Shown here piece after piece: positions 1 through 14,101 of a stretch of DNA of 64,000 nt (position 1 is the first letter of the stretch; each line of letters begins with the position of its first letter). The stretch covers positions 1 to 64,000 of the forward strand of contig CALNWS010000017.1 in the NCBI GenBank assembly GCA_940747215.1, written 5' to 3'. A program made the position numbers and the translations under genes. The notes below the pieces were generated by a model, which searched no databases, was not told where the DNA came from, and saw only the letters and a list, made by a program, of their open reading frames with translations. Source of the stretch: an uncultured Paraburkholderia sp. GTDB taxonomy: Bacteria; Pseudomonadota; Gammaproteobacteria; Burkholderiales; Burkholderiaceae.

Positions 1-10
1 TTCGGTCGCA

Positions 11-110
11 TGATCAGCTGTTTCGGTTCGCTGATCACCCATTCCGGGAACGTGATCACCCATTTCGGCAAGATGCTCGCTCGCTTCGAAAACCGCTGAT
101 CAGCGATCAC
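11..110. repeat. IS21-type multiple terminal repeats (end of an element lying off the left edge)
   Basis: Units of about 21 bp beginning TGATCA or a close variant start at 11, 32, 53, 74 and 97. Most units carry CATTCCGG or CATTTCGG in the middle. Arrays of imperfect TGATCA-containing repeats of this length are typical of the ends of IS21-family elements in Burkholderiales. No transposase is inside the window, so this would be one terminus of an element extending left, or a solo remnant. Confidence 0.5.
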
Positions 111-516
111 CTTCAACCGAAAGGACCATGCCGATGCCGCAGAACGCGTACAGCGAGGCGCCGCGCCGCTCGAGACTGCGCGCGGCCGCGCCGAAGCCGA
201 CACAACCCGCGGTCATTGTCCGGCGGCGGCTCATCTGACCGCCTAGGGCATTCTGGTCACGATGCAAATCCTGAGTGCGATCTGGTACGCGTTGCTTGGC
301 CACGCCGTTGTCATGCCGGCCGAAGTACCCGCGGAACAGCAGGCCAAACAGCAGGGCTTATCACGCCGTTCAGGCGATTGGCGGCGCGTGCGCCATTGAC
401 TCAGGCTATCCAGATTGGGTGCCCAGAAAATATTATGCGTCCCCGGGAACGCCGATCCAGCAAGGCTTTGCGTAATTCTTGAAGGTGCGCTGCCTAGCCT
501 GCCCGCCATCTCGGAT
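111..516. other. degraded spacer between the repeat array and the carA promoter
   Basis: About 400 bases with only short, overlapping open frames on both strands. None reads as a protein family I recognise, and frames stop every 60-90 codons. It may hold remnants of a lost gene, for example an exporter that could once have preceded carA, but I cannot align it by eye. I see no RNA gene here. Confidence 0.3.
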
Positions 517-546
517 TTGGAGAGAAGGGTACTTTCACGCTATAAT
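517..546 (+). promoter_or_regulatory. predicted sigma-70 promoter of carAB
   Basis: A perfect TATAAT lies at 541-546, with TTGGAG at 517-522 as a plausible -35 and an 18-bp spacer. It precedes the GTG start of carA by about 250 bases, leaving a long leader. No clear PyrR-type or arginine-repressor operator was recognised. Confidence 0.45.
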
Positions 547-799
547 ATTAAAGATTAAGCTTATCAATCCGCACCCTAGCGCCTACCTCTCCCATACCGT
601 TCATCCGCCGCGCGCCTGAAGGCGTCGCAAGAAGGGCCCCGCACCTAGCCGATCCGTCCACACAATAGGCCTATCACGCCCCTTGCAACACTACGGCTGC
701 ACGCGAGTGAGTCTGCGCGCGCATCGAAAGATGTCGTCCGCTGCGGCTCGTACCCGGATAGGCAGGTTCGGCAACAGGGTGTTCCTCAAGGAGTTTCCC

Positions 800-1954
800 G
801 TGTTGCCGTTATTTTCTTCCGTTCTGCTCACGCTCGCCGACGGCACGGTCTTTCGTGGTTACTCGATCGGCGCCCCCGGGCATACCATCGGCGAAGTCGT
901 GTTCAACACCGCTATCACCGGCTATCAGGAAATCCTGACTGACCCGAGCTACGCGCGCCAGATCGTGACCCTTACGTACCCGCATATCGGCAGCGTCGGC
1001 GTGAACGCCGAAGATGTCGAAGCCACGAAAGTCCATGCCGCCGGCCTGATCATTCGTGATCTGCCGGTTCTCGCGTCGAATTTCCGCATGGAGCGCACGC
1101 TCCCGCAATACCTCAAGGACGAAGGCGTTGTCGCCATCGCCGGTCTGGACACGCGCAAGCTCACGCGTGTGCTGCGCGACAAGGGCGTGCAGAACGGCGC
1201 GATCTTCGCCGGTTCCGACGACGAAGCGAAAGCCATCGAACTCGCGCGCTCGTTCCCGGGCCTCGCGGGCATGGACCTCGCAAAAGTCGTGTCGACGAAA
1301 GACACGTACGAATGGACGCAAACGGAATGGCGTCTGGGCGAAGGCTACGGCAAGCAGAATTCGCCGAAGTATCGCGTCGTCGCGTTCGACTACGGCGTCA
1401 AGTACAACATCTTGCGCATGCTGGCCGAACGCGGTTGCCACGTCACGGTGCTGCCGGCGCAAGCCACGGCCGCCGACGCGCTCGCGCTCAATCCGGACGG
1501 CATCTTCCTGTCGAACGGCCCCGGCGATCCGGAACCGTGCGACTACGCCATCGCGGCCACGAAGGAACTGATCGAACGTGGCATTCCCACGTTCGGCATC
1601 TGCCTCGGTCATCAGATCATGGGCCTCGCCGTCGGCGCAAAAACCATGAAGATGAAAACCGGCCACCACGGGGCGAGCCATCCGGTGAAAGATCTGGAAG
1701 ACGGCCGCGTGGTCATCACGTCGCAGAACCACGGCTTCGCGGTCGACGCTGACACGCTGCCGGCCAACGCGCGCGCCACGCACGTGTCGCTCTTCGACGG
1801 CACGCTGCAAGGCTTCGCGCTGACCGACAAGCCGGCCTTCTGCTTCCAGGGTCACCCGGAAGCATCGCCGGGTCCGCACGACATCGCCTATCTGTTCGAC
1901 CGTTTCACCGAGTTGATGGACGCGAAGAAGGGCGGCAAATCGGCTGCGGCTTAA
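800..1954 (+). CDS. carA: carbamoyl-phosphate synthase small (glutaminase) subunit
   Basis: CarA (384 residues) hydrolyses glutamine and channels ammonia to CarB, making carbamoyl phosphate for arginine and pyrimidine synthesis. The N-terminal CarA domain has the family pattern [13 protein letters not shown]. The C-terminal class I amidotransferase domain carries the nucleophile segment GICLGHQ and the later histidine in [11 protein letters not shown] chose the GTG at 800 because AAGGAG ends seven bases upstream and the protein then begins like other Burkholderia CarA proteins. A longer in-frame start at 683 would add 39 unconserved residues. The gene is intact, full length and followed by carB. 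Confidence 0.96.
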   Translation: MLPLFSSVLLTLADGTVFRGYSIGAPGHTIGEVVFNTAITGYQEILTDPSYARQIVTLTYPHIGSVGVNAEDVEATKVHAAGLIIRDLPVLASNFRMERTLPQYLKDEGVVAIAGLDTRKLTRVLRDKGVQNGAIFAGSDDEAKAIELARSFPGLAGMDLAKVVSTKDTYEWTQTEWRLGEGYGKQNSPKYRVVAFDYGVKYNILRMLAERGCHVTVLPAQATAADALALNPDGIFLSNGPGDPEPCDYAIAATKELIERGIPTFGICLGHQIMGLAVGAKTMKMKTGHHGASHPVKDLEDGRVVITSQNHGFAVDADTLPANARATHVSLFDGTLQGFALTDKPAFCFQGHPEASPGPHDIAYLFDRFTELMDAKKGGKSAAA

Positions 1955-2209
1955 GGCCTAAGCAGCCAGACGGCCTGAGCGAATCTCAGGCAAACCGTGT
2001 GAAGCGCTCCAGATGGCGCACGGTTCGCGGCGCGACACGGCTTACGTGAAGTGAAGCTGCAAACGCGAAGCGAACCGCACACGACAGAGCGCACAGTCGA
2101 GAGCGACATGCGCGCCGCCGGAAAGAACCGCAACCGGGTTGCATGGGACTGGAGTAAGGCGCTGAAGTGCCAACTCCAGTCGACACAGGAATACATTAGC
2201 GGGAGCGTT

Positions 2210-5464
<3,255 letters not shown>

Positions 5465-5466
5465 GG

Positions 5467-5508
5467 CTTCGAATGCCTGTCCAAGATCTTCGAATGCCTG
5501 TCCAAGAT
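5467..5508. repeat. exact 21-bp tandem duplication just after carB
   Basis: CTTCGAATGCCTGTCCAAGAT occurs twice back to back (5467-5487 and 5488-5508) with no mismatch, starting two bases after the carB stop. It is noncoding. Perfect identity suggests a recent slippage or duplication event. Similar short duplications recur across the window. Confidence 0.95.
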
Positions 5509-5515
5509 GTAAGTG

Positions 5516-5607
5516 CCGCGGTTAAGCGGCGTTCCGCAGGTGCTGCGGCCCGGGTTTTTGCCTCGGTCGTCGGCTCTGCGGAATGCACTTAACCGCGGTG
5601 ATTTTTT
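5516..5607 (+). terminator. long imperfect hairpin with T-run between carB and greA
   Basis: CCGCGGTTAAG at 5516-5526 pairs with CTTAACCGCGG at 5588-5598, and the stem continues inward with TTCCGCAG/CTGCGGAA. ATTTTTT follows. A smaller GC-rich hairpin with a TTTTT tract sits inside the loop. The arrangement fits a rho-independent terminator for carAB, although greA starts only about 28 bases beyond it. Confidence 0.65.
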
Positions 5608-5634
5608 ACGGCTGTTTTTTGCATAGAGTTGTTT

Positions 5635-6111
5635 ATGAGCACTGTTCCATTGACGAAGCGCGGCGCGGAAATGTTGCGCGATGAATTGCAGCGCCTGAAA
5701 TCGGTTGAGCGTCCCTCGGTGATCAATTCGATCGCAGAAGCCCGTGCTCAAGGCGATCTGTCGGAAAACGCGGAATACGACGCTGCGAAAGAAAAGCAGG
5801 GTTTCATTGAAGGCCGCATCGCTAAGATCGAATCGAAACTGGCCGGCGCGCAAGTGATCGACCCGTCCGCGGTCGAGGCAGACGGGCGCGTGGTGTTCGG
5901 CGCGACGGTCGAAATCGAAGATCTGGACTCGGGTGCGTCGGTCAAGTATCAGATCGTCGGCGACGACGAAGCCGACATTGACCACGGTCTCATCTCCATC
6001 AGCTCGCCGATCGCGCGTGCGCTGATCGGCAAATCGGAAGGCGACGTGGCAGCGGTGCAGGCGCCGGCCGGCATCCACGAATACGAAATCATCGCGGTCA
6101 CGTACGTCTGA
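5635..6111 (+). CDS. greA: transcription elongation factor GreA
   Basis: GreA (158 residues) binds the RNA polymerase secondary channel and stimulates cleavage of backtracked transcripts. The N-terminal coiled coil carries the acidic tip motif [12 protein letters not shown] near residues 40-55, with the two acidic residues that coordinate magnesium. The C-terminal FKBP-like domain ends in the usual [10 protein letters not shown]-type tail. Of two nearby ATGs (5629 and 5635) I chose 5635, which gives the standard length and [10 protein letters not shown] start. The gene is intact. It follows the carB terminator hairpin and precedes a DUF4149 gene by 11 bases, so those two may be cotranscribed. 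Confidence 0.96.
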   Translation: MSTVPLTKRGAEMLRDELQRLKSVERPSVINSIAEARAQGDLSENAEYDAAKEKQGFIEGRIAKIESKLAGAQVIDPSAVEADGRVVFGATVEIEDLDSGASVKYQIVGDDEADIDHGLISISSPIARALIGKSEGDVAAVQAPAGIHEYEIIAVTYV

Positions 6112-6122
6112 AGGCGGCCACG

Positions 6123-6593
6123 GTGTCCGCGATGCCGCATCGTTTCTTTCGTCTCCTCACGGTGATCTGGGTCGGTAGTCTGCTGACTATCGGCTACGCG
6201 GTCGCACCTGTGCTGTTCACGTCGCTCGACAGTCTGATGGCGGGCGCGGTCGCGGCGCAACTGTTTCGTGTCGAGGGTGTGATCGGTGCGGTGTGCGGCA
6301 TTCTGTTGCTCGGTCTCGCCAACGTGCTGATCCGCCGTGGCGGCGACGCGTATCGCCGCTTGCGCTGGCTGATTGCCGGCATGCTCGTGTGCGTGCTGGT
6401 CGGTTACTTCGCGCTGCAGCCGTTCATGAACGCCATGCGCGTGGCCGCGCTGGAAGCCGGCAGCGACGTCAGGCATTCGGTTTATGCAACGCGCTTCGGC
6501 ATTCTGCACGGCGTATCGAGCCTGTTCTACTTGGTCGAAAGCCTGCTAGGTATTGCGCTGGTCTGGAAGCTGCCGGCCGGTGCTACTATGTAG
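6123..6593 (+). CDS. DUF4149 domain membrane protein
   Basis: A 156-residue hydrophobic protein with about four transmembrane segments (near residues 10-30, 45-65, 80-100 and 130-152). The sequence resembles the DUF4149 family that follows greA in Burkholderia. The function is unknown. The GTG at 6123 has AAGGCGG at good distance; an ATG at 6132 is the alternative and would drop three residues. The stop codon is TAG, one of only two intact genes in the window ending in amber. Its position 11 bases after greA suggests readthrough from that gene. Confidence 0.8.
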   Translation: MSAMPHRFFRLLTVIWVGSLLTIGYAVAPVLFTSLDSLMAGAVAAQLFRVEGVIGAVCGILLLGLANVLIRRGGDAYRRLRWLIAGMLVCVLVGYFALQPFMNAMRVAALEAGSDVRHSVYATRFGILHGVSSLFYLVESLLGIALVWKLPAGATM

Positions 6594-6907
6594 GTCGAGC
6601 AGGGCGCTCGCCATACTGCGGGGAAAGTGTCAGGCTAGTTGTCGGGCCAGTTTCTGGACTGACGGCTCGACGTTCAGAAAGCCGGCGCTGAGTTCACGGT
6701 TTCCAATTCAGAATCTGCAGATCACGGGAACGGGATGCGGTATGGCCCGCACCCCGACATTCCTTTACTTCGACGACTGATGCGCGCGCTTTGAGCTCGT
6801 CTGGCGTTTCTTGGCGCGCTTGATGTTGCCGCCTTGCGTGACGCGTTCATTGCCGCGCACGAGAACGTCTTTCGCCTTCGGCTTGCGCATCGGCACTTCG
6901 CTCGGCT

Positions 6908-7297
6908 TTACCACCTTGACGACGCGTGTGGTGCGCGGCCTTTACCGGGCTTGGCTTCGACAGCGGCTTCACGAGCGCTGGGCAGGGCGCCGCGCTTCAT
7001 TGCCTTCGCCGCCGGCTGTGCCGCTTCCAGTTTCCAGATCACAAGCAGCTTGCCAATGTGCTGGATAGGCGCGGCGTTCAGCTTGTCGCAGATTTCTTCG
7101 TAAATGGCGATGCGCTCTTCGCGCTCGTCGCCGAACACGCGGATCTTGATGAGTTCGTGCGCGTTGAGGTGAACCTTGATTTCGGACAGCACCGCGTCGG
7201 TCAGGCCTTCGGTGCCGATGAGCACGACCGGCTTGAGCGCGTGTGCTTGGGAGCGCAACTCGGCGCGTTGGTCGGAAGAGACTTTAAGGGCTGGCAT
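6908..7297 (-). CDS. yhbY: YhbY/CRM-domain RNA-binding protein, basic tail lost by frameshift
   Basis: The CRM (KH-like) RNA-binding domain spans about residues 1-90 and includes [20 protein letters not shown] and the closing [10 protein letters not shown]. Members bind pre-50S ribosomal particles. The readable frame ends at residue 129. The next 140 bases in another frame encode the expected basic tail, including [16 protein letters not shown] and ending KRAHQSSK, with the ancestral stop at 6765-6767. A one-base loss near 6925 accounts for this. E. coli YhbY is only about 97 residues and lacks this tail, so the product may still work. It is divergent from rlmE. Confidence 0.85.
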   Translation of the reverse strand: MPALKVSSDQRAELRSQAHALKPVVLIGTEGLTDAVLSEIKVHLNAHELIKIRVFGDEREERIAIYEEICDKLNAAPIQHIGKLLVIWKLEAAQPAAKAMKRGALPSAREAAVEAKPGKGRAPHASSRW

Positions 7298-7491
7298 GGA
7301 AAGTGGGAGACTCGACTAAAATGGCGGCACCTGCTTGCATGATCGAAGCTTCGATTGGAGCAACTCCCGGCAGGGCGGCGCGTCAGGACAACAGAATCGC
7401 GGATGATCGCCAGTTTTTGGCGGTGGCCGCGCGAATTAGCCGCATATTATCCGCTAAAGCGCGACACGACGCAGCAAGAGTTCAACGTTTA

Positions 7492-8154
7492 ATGGCAAAA
7501 AACAAATTCAACACCGCGTGGCTGCACGACCACATCAACGACCCGTACGTAAAAATGGCGCAGCGAGAAGGTTATCGTGCGCGCGCCGCGTACAAGCTGA
7601 AGGAAATCGACGAGCAGGACAAGCTCATCTGTCCGGGTCAGGTGATCGTGGATCTCGGCTCCACGCCGGGAAGTTGGAGCCAGTATGCGCGCAACAAGCT
7701 CGCCAAGGTTTCGCAGCGCGACGCGGAACGCGAAGGCGTAATCGACGGTACGATCATTGCGCTCGACATTCTGCCGATGGAGCCGGTTGCGGACGTCAAC
7801 TTCATTCAGGGCGACTTCCGCGAAGACTCGGTCCTCACGCAGTTGGAAGAATTAATGGGAGAGCGTCAGGTTGATCTTGTAATTTCGGATATGGCACCCA
7901 ACCTCTCAGGAGTTGTTGTGGCAGATGCCGCGCGAATCGAGCATTTGTGCGACCTCGCGTTGGAATTCTCGCAAAATCACCTGAAACCGGATGGTGCCCT
8001 TTTAGTCAAATGCTTTCACGGTAGCGGTTACAGCCAGATTGTCGAAAAGTTCAAGCATCAGTTTAAGGTGGTAGCAGCGCGCAAGCCGAAGGCGTCGCGG
8101 GATAAGTCGTCAGAAACATTTATTTTGGGTAAGCATTTGAAGCGGCCCGGTTAA
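7492..8154 (+). CDS. rlmE: 23S rRNA (uridine-2552 2'-O) methyltransferase RlmE/FtsJ
   Basis: RlmE (220 residues) methylates U2552 of 23S rRNA late in 50S assembly using S-adenosylmethionine. The SAM-binding segment [14 protein letters not shown] lies near residues 50-63, and the catalytic K-D-K-E set can be followed from the YKLKEID region through VISDMAPN and [10 protein letters not shown] to the C-terminal SSETF. The ATG at 7492 gives the family start; the open frame extends to 7303 but that region is not conserved. The neighbouring yhbY and ftsH genes keep the order usual in proteobacteria. The gene is intact. Confidence 0.95.
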   Translation: MAKNKFNTAWLHDHINDPYVKMAQREGYRARAAYKLKEIDEQDKLICPGQVIVDLGSTPGSWSQYARNKLAKVSQRDAEREGVIDGTIIALDILPMEPVADVNFIQGDFREDSVLTQLEELMGERQVDLVISDMAPNLSGVVVADAARIEHLCDLALEFSQNHLKPDGALLVKCFHGSGYSQIVEKFKHQFKVVAARKPKASRDKSSETFILGKHLKRPG

Positions 8155-8343
8155 GGACGCTGCAAAACGGTCTTGCATCTGCCGATAATGCGCGTAAGCG
8201 TCAGAAATTGGTGCCATCATGGTTCGCTGCGCTTATTTATGTGGTAGTGAAACCTTATGGCAGGGGTCTGCGGACTGGATTAGAATGCTTTCGTGGTGCC
8301 GCAAGGCAAATGTAGGTGCCCGTCTGAGTGAAGGAGTGGTGCT

Positions 8344-10233
<1,890 letters not shown>

Positions 10234-10253
10234 TAAAGTCGAGTTAGAAAGTG

Positions 10254-10283
10254 CGGGCCGGTGTGATTCACACCGGCCCGTTT
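10254..10283 (+). terminator. rho-independent terminator of ftsH
   Basis: CGGGCCGGTGTG at 10254-10265 pairs with CACACCGGCCCG at 10269-10280, followed by TTT. The stem is perfect. It lies about 20 bases after the ftsH stop and 33 bases before folP. Confidence 0.8.
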
Positions 10284-10316
10284 GGCATTTATCCGATTTA
10301 CATGAAGCAACGCTAA

Positions 10317-11207
10317 GTGTCGAAAGCCGAATTTCCTCCCGTTCCCGCGCCGCTGCAATGCGGACGTTTCACGCTGACTTTCGAACGTCCGCTCTTGATG
10401 GGCATTCTGAATATCACCCCCGATTCTTTCTCCGACGGCGGCAAGTATGCGATGTACGGCGACGCATTGCGTCAGGCCGAACGCATGATGCTCGAAGGCG
10501 CGGACATCATCGACATAGGCGGTGAATCCACGCGGCCCGGTGCGCCGCCCGTGGCGCTCGACGAAGAACTCGAGCGCGTCATTCCGCTTATCGAACAACT
10601 GCACGGCGCGAACGTGCCGCTCTCCATCGACACCTACAAACCGGAAGTTATGCGTCGTGCGCTGGACGCCGGCGCAGACCTCATCAACGACATCTGGGGC
10701 TTCAGAATGCCCGGCGCGATCGAGGCTGTGCGCAATAGTGCGTGCGGTCTATGTGTGATGCATATGTTTGGTGAGCCGCAGACTATGCAAATCTCCGAGC
10801 CTGCCTATGATGTGGTGAGCGACGTTCGCCGCTTTCTCGAGGAGCGGGTCGCCGAGCTGAAGCAGGCAGGTATCGCCCGATCGCGCATCAGCGTCGATCC
10901 GGGATTCGGCTTCGGCAAGTCGGTCGTCGAACACAACTACGCGATGCTGGCCCGCTTGCCCGAAACGGCACCGCAGGCCGATCCGCTGTATCCAATTCTG
11001 GCCGGCATATCGCGTAAGTCGATGGTGGGGGCGGTAGTAGGGCGCCCGGTACTGGAGCGCGTCGCAGGCAGTATCGCAGCAGCGGTCTGTGCAGCCGAGC
11101 GGGGCGCAGCAATCTTGCGCGTGCACGATGTCGCGCAAACAGTAGACGCATTGAAAGTCTGGGCAGCCATGCGCGAAGCGGCCGAACAAAGCCGCGCGCG
11201 TGACTGA
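10317..11207 (+). CDS. folP: dihydropteroate synthase
   Basis: FolP (296 residues) condenses p-aminobenzoate with dihydropterin pyrophosphate in folate synthesis and is the sulfonamide target. The two family signatures are visible: LLMGILNITPDSFSDGG near residues 23-39 and DIIDIGGESTRPGA near 62-75. The later ISVDPGFGFGKS and ISRKSMVG segments complete the TIM-barrel active site. Translation begins at GTG 10317. The gene is 28 bases before glmM, the order usual in proteobacteria (ftsH-folP-glmM). It is intact. Confidence 0.95.
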   Translation: MSKAEFPPVPAPLQCGRFTLTFERPLLMGILNITPDSFSDGGKYAMYGDALRQAERMMLEGADIIDIGGESTRPGAPPVALDEELERVIPLIEQLHGANVPLSIDTYKPEVMRRALDAGADLINDIWGFRMPGAIEAVRNSACGLCVMHMFGEPQTMQISEPAYDVVSDVRRFLEERVAELKQAGIARSRISVDPGFGFGKSVVEHNYAMLARLPETAPQADPLYPILAGISRKSMVGAVVGRPVLERVAGSIAAAVCAAERGAAILRVHDVAQTVDALKVWAAMREAAEQSRARD

Positions 11208-11235
11208 AACCAACAGCCAAGGAGGAAGCTAAAAC

Positions 11236-12594
11236 ATGGCACGTCGTTATTTCGGAACGGACGGCATTCGGGGCAAAGTCGGCGAAGGACCCATTACGCC
11301 GGAGTTTGTTTTGCGGCTCGGCTATGCAGCCGGCAAAGTGCTCGCGGGCGCAGACCGTTGGGCCAAAACCGGCACACGTCCCACGGTATTGATTGGTAAA
11401 GACACGCGGGTTTCAGGCTACATGCTAGAGGCCACGCTCGAATCGGGCTTTTCGGCAGCGGGTGTGGACGTGATGCTGGCCGGTCCGATGCCGACACCGG
11501 GTGTCGCCTATCTCACGCGCGCGCTGCGTCTCGCGGCAGGCGTCGTGATCAGCGCATCGCATAACCCATACTACGACAACGGCATCAAATTCTTCTCGGC
11601 CGACGGCAACAAGTTGCCCGACGAAGTGGAATCGCAGATCGAAGAGCAACTCGATTTGCCGCTCGCGTGTGCCGCGTCCGAGCAACTGGGCAAGGCACGG
11701 CGTCTCGACGACGCCACAGGCCGCTACATCGAATTCTGCAAGAGCACGTTCCCGGCCGCATTCGATCTGCGTGGTCTGAAACTCGTGGTGGATTGCGCGC
11801 ACGGTGCAGCGTACGACGTCGCACCGCACGTCTTCCACGAACTCGGTGCGGACGTGATTCCGATCGGCGTCGCGCCGAACGGCTTCAACATCAACGACAG
11901 GGTGGGCACCACCGCGCCTGACACGCTCGTGCGCGCCGTGCGTGCGAATCACGCGGACCTCGGCATTGCGCTCGACGGCGACGCCGACCGTCTGCAGATC
12001 GTGGACGCGGCAGGACGTCTCTATAACGGTGACGAACTGCTGTACGTGCTCGTGAAGGACCGCGTCGTGACAGAAGGCAAGGTGGAAGGCGCCGTCGGCA
12101 CGCTGATGACCAACATGGCCGTCGACGTCGCGTTGCAAGAAGCCGGCGTGAAATTCGTGCGCGCCGCAGTGGGCGACCGCTACGTGCTCGAACAACTGCG
12201 CGAGCACGGCTGGCAACTCGGCGCGGAAGGCTCCGGCCACATCCTGTCGCTCGACCGTCATTCCACCGGTGACGGCATTGTCTCCGCACTGCTGGTGCTC
12301 GCCGCGATGAAGCGCAGCGAAAAAACGCTCGCCGAATTGCTCGATGGCGTGACGCTCTTCCCGCAGAAACTCATCAACGTGCGGATGAAACCGGGCGCCG
12401 ACTGGAAGGGCAGCGACCTGATCCGCCGTGCTATCGCCCGTGCGGAAGATGCGTTAAATGGTCGCGGCCGCGTACTGATCCGCGCGTCCGGAACTGAGCC
12501 CGTTCTGCGCGTGATGGTGGAAGCCGAACACGCCAACGACGCCATGCAGCATGCAGAATCGATTGCGAATGCAGTCACGCAGGCCACTGCCTGA
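11236..12594 (+). CDS. glmM: phosphoglucosamine mutase
   Basis: GlmM (452 residues) interconverts glucosamine-6-phosphate and glucosamine-1-phosphate on the way to UDP-N-acetylglucosamine for peptidoglycan and LPS. The start [13 protein letters not shown] is diagnostic. The phosphoserine loop [12 protein letters not shown] lies near residues 99-110, the metal-binding DGDADR near 244-249 and the phosphate-binding [14 protein letters not shown] near the C terminus. A GGAGG-type ribosome site precedes the ATG. Intact and followed by a strong terminator. Confidence 0.96.
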   Translation: MARRYFGTDGIRGKVGEGPITPEFVLRLGYAAGKVLAGADRWAKTGTRPTVLIGKDTRVSGYMLEATLESGFSAAGVDVMLAGPMPTPGVAYLTRALRLAAGVVISASHNPYYDNGIKFFSADGNKLPDEVESQIEEQLDLPLACAASEQLGKARRLDDATGRYIEFCKSTFPAAFDLRGLKLVVDCAHGAAYDVAPHVFHELGADVIPIGVAPNGFNINDRVGTTAPDTLVRAVRANHADLGIALDGDADRLQIVDAAGRLYNGDELLYVLVKDRVVTEGKVEGAVGTLMTNMAVDVALQEAGVKFVRAAVGDRYVLEQLREHGWQLGAEGSGHILSLDRHSTGDGIVSALLVLAAMKRSEKTLAELLDGVTLFPQKLINVRMKPGADWKGSDLIRRAIARAEDALNGRGRVLIRASGTEPVLRVMVEAEHANDAMQHAESIANAVTQATA

Positions 12595-12609
12595 TTAGCG
12601 CAATTCAGA

Positions 12610-12639
12610 TTGGGACGGCACCTCGCCGTCCCAATTTTT
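12610..12639 (+). terminator. rho-independent terminator of glmM
   Basis: TTGGGACGGC (12610-12619) and GCCGTCCCAA (12625-12634) form a perfect 10-bp stem with loop ACCTC, followed directly by TTTTT. It closes the ftsH-folP-glmM block. Confidence 0.9.
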
Positions 12640-12781
12640 GACACTGCCGTTCACACAGCTATTCACTCCGCATCACTTCCCATTTCTCGCGTTCGCAAAC
12701 GTTCGCGCCCCTTGTTTTATCGCCTAATCTTCTGAAAAATGCCGCCGGCGCGTGAAATCGGCCGTTGTAGCGTCATTTCAC

Positions 12782-12862
12782 CTGCCATAACGCCTTTCAC
12801 CATAGTAATCCCACTGTCATATCTGTTTCACGGTTAGTCACGTTACTGTCATAAAGAGACCC
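12782..12862 (+). promoter_or_regulatory. three phased Pho-box-like sites upstream of pstS
   Basis: CTGCCATAACGCC begins at 12782, CTGTCATATCTG at 12814 and CTGTCATAAAGAG at 12846, each exactly 32 bp after the previous one. All match the CTGTCATA half of the PhoB consensus (CTGTCATA-A/T-A/T-CTGTCA). The last ends about 48 bases before the pstS start. Spacing of about three helical turns would put PhoB dimers on the same face of the DNA. PhoB is encoded in the same operon. Confidence 0.7.
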
Positions 12863-12910
12863 TAAGCTTCGCGGTGTTCAAGTTATCCGCTCACACCCTT
12901 GGAGATTTCA

Positions 12911-13960
12911 ATGAAATTGATGCAAACCGTGTTCGCTGGCGTCGCTGGCGTCGCTGGCGTCGCTGGCGCGCTTTTCGGGATCGCAGCGCAAGCTGCAGAC
13001 ATCACCGGCGCGGGCAGCACCTTCGCAGCTCCGATCTACACGAAGTGGGCCGACGCTTACCAGAAGACGGGTGGCGGCAAGGTCAACTATCAAGGTATCG
13101 GCTCGTCGGGCGGTATCAAGCAGATCGAAGCGAAGACGGTCGACTTCGCAGGTTCGGACGCTCCGCTGAAGGACGACGAGCTGGCGAAAGCAGGCCTGTT
13201 CCAGTTCCCGACGGTGGTCGGCGGCGTGGTGCCGGCTGTGAATATGCCGGGCGTGAAGGCTGGCGAACTGACGCTGTCGGGCGAAGTGCTCGGCGACATC
13301 TACCTAGGCAAGATCAAGAAGTGGAACGATCCGGCGATCGTTGCACTGAACCCGAAGGTCAAGCTGCCGGATACGGACATCGCAGTGGTCCGTCGCGCTG
13401 ACGGCTCGGGCACGACGTTTATCTGGACGAACTACCTGTCGAAGGTCAACGCTGACTGGAAGTCGAAGGTCGGTGAAGGCGCAACGGTCAGCTGGCCGAC
13501 GGGTACGGGCGGCAGGGGCAACGACGGCATCGCAGCTTTCGTTCAACGTCTGCCGGGCGCAATCGGCTACGTGGAATGGGCATACGTGAAGCAGAACCAC
13601 ATGACGTACGTCGCAATGAAGAACTCGATGGGCGCAGTGGTCGAGCCGAAGATGGAAACGTTCAAGGCAGCGGCAACTGGCGCTGACTGGTCGAAGTCGT
13701 TCTACCAGATCCTGACGAACGAGCCGGGCAAGGACGCATGGCCGATCGTCGGCGCAACGTTCGTGCTGCTGCACACGGCGCAGGACAAGCCGGCACAAGG
13801 CACGGAAACGCTGAAGTTCTTCGACTGGGTGTTCAAGAACGGCACCCAGGCTGCAAACGATCTGGACTACATCTCGCTGCCGGATTCGGTGACGGCTGAA
13901 ATCCGTTCGCAATGGAAGTCGAAGGTGAAAGACGCTTCGGGCAAGGCAATCGCCGAGTAA
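12911..13960 (+). CDS. pstS: phosphate ABC transporter, periplasmic phosphate-binding protein
   Basis: PstS (349 residues) captures inorganic phosphate in the periplasm for PstCAB. A Sec signal peptide (MKLMQTVF, a run of AGV repeats, then GIAAQA) is cut before [15 protein letters not shown]. The phosphate-binding segments [14 protein letters not shown], the GSSGG of [12 protein letters not shown] and RADGSGTTF are all present. The ATG at 12911 follows GGAG at 12901. A TTG at 12899 in the same frame overlaps that ribosome site and is unlikely. The signal peptide contains a 9-bp tandem repeat. The gene is intact and leads the pst-pho operon. Confidence 0.96.
   Translation: MKLMQTVFAGVAGVAGVAGALFGIAAQAADITGAGSTFAAPIYTKWADAYQKTGGGKVNYQGIGSSGGIKQIEAKTVDFAGSDAPLKDDELAKAGLFQFPTVVGGVVPAVNMPGVKAGELTLSGEVLGDIYLGKIKKWNDPAIVALNPKVKLPDTDIAVVRRADGSGTTFIWTNYLSKVNADWKSKVGEGATVSWPTGTGGRGNDGIAAFVQRLPGAIGYVEWAYVKQNHMTYVAMKNSMGAVVEPKMETFKAAATGADWSKSFYQILTNEPGKDAWPIVGATFVLLHTAQDKPAQGTETLKFFDWVFKNGTQAANDLDYISLPDSVTAEIRSQWKSKVKDASGKAIAE
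12935..12970 (+). repeat. 9-bp tandem repeat inside the pstS signal peptide
   Basis: GCTGGCGTC is repeated three times exactly (12935-12961), followed by GCTGGCGCG. It encodes [12 protein letters not shown] in the hydrophobic core. Copy changes would lengthen or shorten the h-region in frame by three residues. Confidence 0.9.
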
Positions 13961-13991
13961 GTTTCACCGTAGCTAGTCGTACGTAACACGC

Positions 13992-14017
13992 TGGCCGTCC
14001 CCACATGAGGACGGCCA
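13992..14017 (+). promoter_or_regulatory. hairpin in the pstS-pstC gap
   Basis: TGGCCGTCC (13992-14000) pairs with GGACGGCCA (14009-14017) around an eight-base loop. No T-run follows, so this looks like a processing or attenuation element that would give more pstS than pstCAB message. Such elements are common after genes for abundant binding proteins. That role is inferred. Confidence 0.55.
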
Positions 14018-14101
14018 AGTGCATTACCCCGCATCATTCCAAGCATTGCCGTCCGCGCGACATCAGTCAGCGGGAACTGCAAACAGATTTATCAGGCTCT
14101 C

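Noticed and set aside
11-110. The left-edge repeats as a CRISPR array
   Set aside because: Units are about 21 bp, abutting and without unique spacers, and no cas genes are present.
100-482. Several 60-90-codon frames left of carA
   Set aside because: They overlap on both strands, lack ribosome sites and resemble no family I know. They may hold remnants of a lost gene but I cannot support a call.
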